A stretch of DNA of 9,847 nucleotides from DASSKO01 sp035690425 (GTDB lineage: Bacteria; Actinomycetota; Actinomycetes; Propionibacteriales; Nocardioidaceae): the NCBI GenBank assembly GCA_035690425.1, contig DASSKO010000096.1, positions 1 to 9,847 of the forward strand, in the 5' to 3' direction. Positions 5,330 to 9,847 of the stretch are shown piece after piece. The position numbers and the translations under genes were made by a program. Every line of letters starts with the position of its first letter. Within the stretch, counting starts at the first letter, position 1. The notes beneath the pieces were generated by a model. The model did no database searches and was not told the DNA's origin. It was given only the letters and a program-made list of their open reading frames with translations.

Positions 5330-5406
5330 TGGCGCGCCCGGCGAGATTCGAACTCGCGACCATCGGATTAGAAGTCCGGTGCTCTATCCAGCTGAGCTAC
5401 GGGCGC
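5330..5406 (-). tRNA. tRNA-Arg (anticodon TCT), CCA encoded
   Basis: The acceptor stem is GCGCCCG (5406-5400) with CGGGCGC (5340-5334), then discriminator G and encoded CCA (5332-5330). The anticodon stem CCGGA/TCCGA, with one mismatched or weak outer pair, holds loop CTTCTAA, giving TCT, which reads the rare arginine codon AGA. The T-arm contains AGTTCGAAT. The 5' end lies 27 bases after the stop of the aminopeptidase gene. A TAGGCT box at 5423-5418 could be its -10, or it may be co-transcribed with that gene. Confidence 0.97.
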
Positions 5407-5417
5407 TGGGCGCGCAC

Positions 5418-5423
5418 AGCCTA
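5418..5423 (-). promoter_or_regulatory. Possible -10 box for tRNA-Arg
   Basis: Minus-strand TAGGCT (5423-5418) lies 12 bases from the tRNA 5' end, between it and the stop of the aminopeptidase gene. No -35 is seen. The identical hexamer is placed in front of the PrsW-family gene. Confidence 0.35.
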
Positions 5424-5433
5424 GCGGCACAGC

Positions 5434-6858
5434 TCAGCCGCGCAGACGGGCCATCCAGGCTTCCACGTCGTCCGGCGTACGCGGCATCGCGGCGGAGAGG
5501 TTGACGTGGCCGTCCTCGGTGACCAGCAGGTCGTCCTCGATCCGGATGCCGATGCCACGCAGCTCCTCGGGCACCAGCTCGTCGTCGGTCTGGAAGTACA
5601 GCCCGGGCTCGACCGTCAGCACGTAGCCGGGGGCGAGCGTGCCCTTGCGGTACTTCTCGGTCGGTGCCTGCGCGCAGTCGTGCACGTCCAAACCGAGCAT
5701 GTGGCCGGTGCCGTGGATGGTCCAACGGCGATAGACCGTGCTCTCCTCGTCGAGCGCCTCCTCCGCGGAGACCGGCAGCAGGCCGAGGTCGGAGAGCCCG
5801 TGGGCCAGCACCGTCATCGCGGCCTGGTGGAAGTCCTTGAAGGCCGCCCCCGGCTTGACCGCCTCCATGCCTGCGGACTGGGCGTTGAGGACGAGCGTGT
5901 AGAGGTCGCGCTGCAGCGGTGTGAAGGTGCCGCTCGCCGGGAGCGTCCGGGTGATGTCGGCGGTGTAGAGCGAGCGTGCCTCGACGCCCATGTCGAGCAG
6001 CAGCAGGTCGCCGGAACGCACCGGCCCGTCGTTGTCGTTCCAGTGCAGCACCGTGGCGTGGGATCCGGACCCGACGATGGAGTGGTAGCCGACGTCGTTG
6101 CCCTCGACCCGGGCGCGGCGGAAGAACGTGCCGTCGATCCAGCGCTCTCCGTGTGCCAGCACCTGGTCCCACTCGCGCAGGCAGTCGTCGAAGCCGCGGG
6201 AGGTGATGTCGACCGCCAGCTGCATCTGCTCGACTTCCCACGGGTCCTTGACCAGGCGCATCTCGCTCAGTGCGCTCGCCAGCTCGGCGTCCCGGTCGTC
6301 CGCACGCTCGACCTGGCGGTCGACACTGGAGTCGACACTGGGGTCGACATCGCGGAGCACCCGGGCGTCGGGCATCTTCTCCAGCAGGTCAGCAAGGTCG
6401 TCGAGGTGGCGGCAGGGCAGCCCTAGCCGCTCCTCGGTCTCGGCCAGCGACGGGCGCCGGCCGGTCCAGAACTCGCCGTACCGCGCGTCGCGAAAGAACT
6501 CGTCACTCTGCCGTGACGCCCGCGGGCGGAAGAACAAGGTGGGCTGGCCGTGGTCCAGCACGAAAACCGCGTCGGAGTCCTGGTTGCCAGTCAGCCAGAC
6601 GTGCGCGGTATCGGGGCGGAACGGGTAGTCCGTGTCGTTGGCGCGCACCTTCAGCGGCCCGGCCGGCACCACGACGACGTCGTCGGCGAACCGCTCCGCC
6701 AGTCGGCTGCGGCGCTTGGCCGCCCACCCGGCGACCGGCTCCTCGGTGGAGTCGACCGGCGGGTCGGCCCATCCTTGGCGCATGAACTGCGTCAGTGCCT
6801 CGGGCACTCCCTGGTCGTGGCTGCGCGTGTTCTCGGTGCTCGTGCTGTCCTCGGACAC
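5434..6858 (-). CDS. pepP: Xaa-Pro aminopeptidase (aminopeptidase P, M24B family)
   Basis: 474 residues. It should remove an N-terminal residue preceding proline, in the cytosol, with a dinuclear metal (usually Mn) site. The creatinase-like N-terminal domain covers about 45-195 and the pita-bread catalytic domain about 205-474. All five metal ligands are visible: D289 (LLLLDMG), D301 (TADITRT), H386 (HGTGHMLGLDVHD), E417 (TVEPGLY) and E441 (IRIEDD). The start is GTG 6858, supported by AGGAGG seven bases upstream. The first ~30 residues are polar and probably disordered. A V-D-x-x repeat at residues 171-182 in the interdomain region is encoded by a 12-bp tandem repeat. A TACTCT at 6891-6886 may be the -10. 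It is divergent from the PrsW-family gene, with 65 bases between start codons, and upstream of tRNA-Arg. Confidence 0.95.
   Translation of the reverse strand: MSEDSTSTENTRSHDQGVPEALTQFMRQGWADPPVDSTEEPVAGWAAKRRSRLAERFADDVVVVPAGPLKVRANDTDYPFRPDTAHVWLTGNQDSDAVFVLDHGQPTLFFRPRASRQSDEFFRDARYGEFWTGRRPSLAETEERLGLPCRHLDDLADLLEKMPDARVLRDVDPSVDSSVDRQVERADDRDAELASALSEMRLVKDPWEVEQMQLAVDITSRGFDDCLREWDQVLAHGERWIDGTFFRRARVEGNDVGYHSIVGSGSHATVLHWNDNDGPVRSGDLLLLDMGVEARSLYTADITRTLPASGTFTPLQRDLYTLVLNAQSAGMEAVKPGAAFKDFHQAAMTVLAHGLSDLGLLPVSAEEALDEESTVYRRWTIHGTGHMLGLDVHDCAQAPTEKYRKGTLAPGYVLTVEPGLYFQTDDELVPEELRGIGIRIEDDLLVTEDGHVNLSAAMPRTPDDVEAWMARLRG
6319..6354. repeat. 12-bp in-frame tandem repeat inside pepP
   Basis: GTCGACACTGGA, GTCGACACTGGG and GTCGACATCGCG follow each other at 6319-6330, 6331-6342 and 6343-6354; a diverged fourth unit precedes at 6307-6318. 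Each unit is four codons, giving VD-containing tetrapeptides between the two domains of the aminopeptidase. Slippage would change length without breaking the frame. Confidence 0.85.
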
Positions 6859-6910
6859 AGTGCTTCCTCCTGATGGCTCCTCACCAGAGTAGATGCACGC
6901 TCGTGGACCA

Positions 6911-6916
6911 TAGGCT
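6911..6916 (+). promoter_or_regulatory. -10 box for a leaderless prsW-family transcript
   Basis: TAGGCT at 6911-6916 is followed by seven bases and then the ATG at 6924, so transcription would begin at the start codon. No -35 is evident. The divergent aminopeptidase -10 candidate (TACTCT, 6891-6886) lies 20 bases away on the other strand. Confidence 0.5.
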
Positions 6917-6923
6917 TACGGTC

Positions 6924-8102
6924 ATGTCCTCCCTGGCGCCGTTGCCGGCCCCGCCGGTGCCACGGCGGCGCCGCTCGTGGCTGCTGATCGTCAGCTCGGT
7001 CATACTCGGTGTGGGCGCTGTCGCGATGGCGGCGCTGATCCTGCTGGTGGGCGAGCCGGGTGCGGCCGGGCTCGGCGTGCTCCTCGCGGCGCTGCCGGTG
7101 CCGTTGCTGATCGGCTTCTACCTGTGGCTCGACCGTTACGAGCCCGAGCCGCGGCGTTACCTGGTCGCCGGCCTGGCGTGGGGCGCGGTGGTCGCGACCA
7201 CGCTCGGTGGGCTGTTCACCTTCCTCGGTGCCGAGCTCACCGGTGTCAGCAGTGACATCAGCGGTGTGGTGTGGGCACCGATCGCCGAGGAGCTCGGCAA
7301 GGGGCTCTTCCTGGTCGCGGTCGTGCTGCTGCGGCGGCGCGAGCTGCACGGGCTGCTCGACGGCATCGTCTACGCCGGCATGGTCGGCATCGGCTTCGCC
7401 TTCACCGAGAACATCCTCTACTACATGCAGACCTACACCGGCGACGGAGCCGCGCCGGGCGGCGTCGGGCCCACCACGGGGCTGTTCGTCCTGCGTGGCG
7501 TCATCGGCCCGTTCGCGCACCCGCTGTTTACCGCGGCCTTCGGCATCGGCCTCGGCTTCGCCGTGACGACCCAGTCCCTGCTCGGCCGGGTCCTGGCGCC
7601 GCTGCTGGGCTACGCCGCGGCCGTCGGGCTGCACGCCGCGTGGAACGGCAGTGCGCTGCTGGGCGGCTTCGGCGCCTTCGTGGTGACCTACGTGGTCGGG
7701 ATGGTGCCGGCGCTGGCGCTGGTCATCGCCCTGGGGGTGTGGGTACGCCGAAGGGAGGGCAGAGCCCTGGTCTACGCCCTGACCGACTGTGCGCGAATGG
7801 GGTGGCTGCACCCCGACGAGATCGCCTGGACGGCCTCGTTGTCGCACCGCTCGACCGCGCGGGCGTTCGCCCGGCGAGTGTGTGGTGCGGACGGGGCACG
7901 GGCACTGCGTGAGTACCAGCGTGCGATCACCGAGATGGGTTTTCTCCACGACCGGGTCATGCGCGGTGTCGTGCCCCAGGATGCCGGGCATCGGATGGCC
8001 GAGATTCGTTACCGCGCGGCGATCTGGCGCCCCTACGTCGTACTCCCTCCGCCGCTTCCCCGGCCAGTGGTGCCAGCGTCGGGCCCGCCCCCGCAGCCGT
8101 GA
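6924..8102 (+). CDS. PrsW-family intramembrane metalloprotease
   Basis: 392 residues with about eight hydrophobic segments between residues 18 and 273. Family motifs are present: WLDRYEPEP (68-76), the paired catalytic glutamates in AEELGK (E122, E123), FTENILYY (E162, N163), FAHPLFTAAFG (H199) and HAAWNG (H237, N241). PrsW enzymes cleave membrane proteins; in Bacillus subtilis PrsW cuts the anti-sigma factor RsiW. No sigma or anti-sigma gene is visible here, so the substrate is unknown. A soluble C-terminal tail of about 118 residues (275-392) ends in a Pro-rich stretch. The ATG at 6924 has no Shine-Dalgarno, but TAGGCT sits seven bases before it. An in-frame GTG at 6903 is possible but less likely. 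A GTPase gene follows 70 bases downstream on the same strand. Confidence 0.92.
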   Translation: MSSLAPLPAPPVPRRRRSWLLIVSSVILGVGAVAMAALILLVGEPGAAGLGVLLAALPVPLLIGFYLWLDRYEPEPRRYLVAGLAWGAVVATTLGGLFTFLGAELTGVSSDISGVVWAPIAEELGKGLFLVAVVLLRRRELHGLLDGIVYAGMVGIGFAFTENILYYMQTYTGDGAAPGGVGPTTGLFVLRGVIGPFAHPLFTAAFGIGLGFAVTTQSLLGRVLAPLLGYAAAVGLHAAWNGSALLGGFGAFVVTYVVGMVPALALVIALGVWVRRREGRALVYALTDCARMGWLHPDEIAWTASLSHRSTARAFARRVCGADGARALREYQRAITEMGFLHDRVMRGVVPQDAGHRMAEIRYRAAIWRPYVVLPPPLPRPVVPASGPPPQP

Positions 8103-8127
8103 GCAGATACCGTTGCTGGGCCAGGCA

Positions 8128-8140
8128 GCTGCGACGCAGC
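8128..8140. repeat. Short perfect palindrome GCTGCG-A-CGCAGC between prsW-family gene and GTPase gene
   Basis: Six-base arms around a single central base, in the 70-base gap upstream of the GTPase start. It could be an operator or chance in GC-rich DNA. It is too tight a loop for a stable RNA hairpin. Confidence 0.3.
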
Positions 8141-8172
8141 CGCAATCGGGCGACCGTGGAAGGGGGTCGGAC

Positions 8173-9847
8173 GTGACGACCGACCACGGGGCTGACTACG
8201 GCGCTGCGGATCTCGTCGGCCTGCTCGTGCAGCTGCGTGCGGCACTCGACGCCACCGAGCTGCCGTTGGAGGGGACGGCCGCGGACCGGGCACGCGCAAC
8301 CCGACGCGAGATGGTCGATCAGCTCGATGACTACGTGCTGCCGCGGCTGCGGCAGATCGATGCGCCGCTGCTGGCTGTCGTCGGCGGGTCGACCGGCGCG
8401 GGCAAGTCGACGCTGACCAACTCGCTGGTGGGGCAGCGGGTCTCCGAGCCCGGTGTGCTCCGCCCGACGACCCGCTCGCCGGTGCTGGTGCACCACCCCG
8501 CCGACGCCGACTGGTTCGACCAGTCCCGCATCCTGCCGGAGCTGGCCCGCTCGACCGGCGCTCCCGCGGATCCCGGGTCGCTGCAGATGGTCGCGACTGA
8601 TCGGCTCGCCGCCGGCCTGGCCATCCTCGACGCGCCGGACATCGACTCGGTCGAGCGCGCCAACCGGACGCTGGCGGCCCAGCTGCTCGCGGCCGCCGAC
8701 CTCTGGCTCTTCGTCACCTCCGCTGCGCGCTACGCCGACCAGGTGCCCTGGGACCTGCTCAGGACCGCGGCCGAGCGAAGCACCGCGGTCGCCGTCGTGC
8801 TCGACCGCACCGCGCCGCAGTCGATCGAAGAAGTCACCGCGCACCTGGCCCAGATGCTGTCGGACCGCGGCCTCGGTGACTCACCGCTGTTCACCGTGCC
8901 CGAGTCGACGGTCGGCGCGGACGGCCTGCTTCCCGCCGCAGCGGTCGAGCCGGTCCGGCGCTGGCTCGACTCGCTGGCCAGCGACGCGTCGGCCCGGCAG
9001 ACGGTCGTCCGGCAGACGTTGGACGGTGCGATCAGGTCGCTCGGCCACCGCACCCGCGCGGTGGCGGACGAGGCGAAGAGCCAGGGACGCGTCACCGTGA
9101 TGCTGCGCGCTGACGCCGACTCCGCGTACGACGAGGCGGTGACCGCGGTTGACCAGGCGAGCCAGGACGGCACCTTGCTGCGGGGGGAGGTGCTCGCACG
9201 CTGGCAGGAGTTCGTCGGCACCGGGGAGCTGCTGAAGTCTCTGGAACAGCGCGTCGGGCGGCTGCGCGACCGTGTCGTCGCGGCCTTCAAGGGCCGGCCG
9301 CAGTCCGCTCAGCAGGTGACCGTCGCGGTCGAGTCGGGGCTCGAGACCCTGCTGAGCGAGCACGCTGACGCCGCTGCTGAGAGAGCCGTGGCAGCCTGGC
9401 GTTCCACCGAGGCCGGCCGCGGCGTGCTCGAGGGCGCCGACACGGACCTGAGCCGCGCGTCCCGGGACTTCCGCGCCCGCACCGAACGCACCATCCGGGA
9501 CTGGCAGCGCGGCGTGCTGGATCTGGTGCGTGCCGAAGGGGCGCACAAGCGGTCCAAGGCCCGCTACATGGCCTATGGCGTCAACGGTCTCAGCGTCGCC
9601 CTGATGATGGTGGTGTTCGTGTACACGGCGGGCCTGACCGGTGCCGAGGCGGGAATCGCCGGCGGCAGCGCCGTACTCAGTCAGAAGCTGCTCGAGGCCG
9701 TCTTCGGCGACCAGGCGGTGCGCCGGCTGGTGGAGCAGGCGCGCGCAGACCTCACCGACCGCGTCGACGAGTTGTTCACCGTGGAGCGAGCCCGCTACCA
9801 CGCGGTGCTCGACCGCACCGGTGTGTCCGTCGATCAGTCGCGGCGCC
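8173..9847 (+). CDS. Dynamin-like membrane-associated GTPase (partial, runs off the right edge)
   Basis: 558 codons are visible with no stop. The N-terminal GTPase domain has the P-loop GGSTGAGKST (71-80), a G2-like RPTTRSP (97-103) and a G3-like ILDAPDID (D153, P155, D156). The G4 position reads VVLDRT (208-213) rather than [NT]KxD, so base recognition is atypical. A long, mainly helical Ala/Arg/Glu-rich region follows (about 230-460), then a membrane segment at 467-488 and a second mildly hydrophobic stretch after it. This order matches bacterial dynamin-like or YfjP-type GTPases, often encoded as adjacent pairs, so a partner may follow. These proteins act on membranes; the exact role is unknown. 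The start is GTG 8173, with GGAAGGGGG six bases upstream. It lies 70 bases after the PrsW-family gene, probably in the same operon. Confidence 0.85.
   Translation, partial: MTTDHGADYGAADLVGLLVQLRAALDATELPLEGTAADRARATRREMVDQLDDYVLPRLRQIDAPLLAVVGGSTGAGKSTLTNSLVGQRVSEPGVLRPTTRSPVLVHHPADADWFDQSRILPELARSTGAPADPGSLQMVATDRLAAGLAILDAPDIDSVERANRTLAAQLLAAADLWLFVTSAARYADQVPWDLLRTAAERSTAVAVVLDRTAPQSIEEVTAHLAQMLSDRGLGDSPLFTVPESTVGADGLLPAAAVEPVRRWLDSLASDASARQTVVRQTLDGAIRSLGHRTRAVADEAKSQGRVTVMLRADADSAYDEAVTAVDQASQDGTLLRGEVLARWQEFVGTGELLKSLEQRVGRLRDRVVAAFKGRPQSAQQVTVAVESGLETLLSEHADAAAERAVAAWRSTEAGRGVLEGADTDLSRASRDFRARTERTIRDWQRGVLDLVRAEGAHKRSKARYMAYGVNGLSVALMMVVFVYTAGLTGAEAGIAGGSAVLSQKLLEAVFGDQAVRRLVEQARADLTDRVDELFTVERARYHAVLDRTGVSVDQSRR

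Noticed and set aside
5506..6426. 306-codon plus-strand frame opposite pepP
   Set aside because: Shadow of the aminopeptidase, whose motifs and start site are unambiguous.
6792..7991. 399-codon minus-strand frame opposite the PrsW-family gene
   Set aside because: Polar, His/Arg/Gln-rich antisense product with no domain; the plus-strand frame shows all PrsW motifs.
8881..9801. 306-codon minus-strand frame
   Set aside because: Shadow of the dynamin-like GTPase reading frame, which is open across the whole stretch and has a P-loop and membrane segment.

Overview
The window looks like chromosomal DNA of a high-GC Gram-positive actinobacterium. Codon third positions in the clear genes are overwhelmingly G or C. 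GTG starts are used, several promoters have a recognisable -10 but no clear -35, and the gene set (orn beside tRNA-His, aminopeptidase P, PrsW-type protease, dynamin-like GTPase, a small secreted-domain protein with a Ser/Thr/Pro linker) is typical of that phylum. I cannot place it at genus level; a Nocardioides-like relative is only a guess. adpA, which lies next to ornA in Streptomyces, is absent here.

Left edge (1-643): the least ordinary part. A tRNA-Lys(CTT) on the minus strand ends in a strong hairpin terminator. About 400 bases follow without a recognised gene. Within them lie a 21-codon open frame behind a perfect AGGAGG, two pairs of short complementary arms that compete for the same bases, an AT-rich tract, and then what looks like the 5' end of an unrecognised minus-strand gene. 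That gene starts at 126 and runs off the window through a hexapeptide repeat ending W-G-R. This is the best candidate here for something undescribed, but it is cut off by the window edge.

Middle left (700-4299): a PYROXD2/CrtI-like FAD-dependent oxidoreductase (minus) is divergent from a pirin-family cupin protein (plus) across 225 bases. The pirin gene converges, with 9 bases between stop codons, on a membrane-anchored protein with a Ser/Thr/Pro linker and a four-cysteine C-terminal domain (minus).

Middle (4469-6858): a minus-strand housekeeping block reads pepP-like aminopeptidase P, tRNA-Arg(TCT), oligoribonuclease orn, tRNA-His(GTG). Peptide turnover and the last step of RNA turnover are interleaved with tRNA genes.

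Right (6924-9847): divergent from the aminopeptidase, a PrsW-family intramembrane metalloprotease is followed after 70 bases by a dynamin-like, membrane-anchored GTPase that runs off the right edge. These two may form a membrane-stress pair.

Three genes (oxidoreductase, orn, prsW) lack a good Shine-Dalgarno but have a TAnnnT box 6-7 bases before the start codon, which suggests leaderless mRNAs. Apart from the left edge, the window is mostly ordinary chromosomal backbone. No insertion sequences, CRISPR arrays or phage genes were seen.
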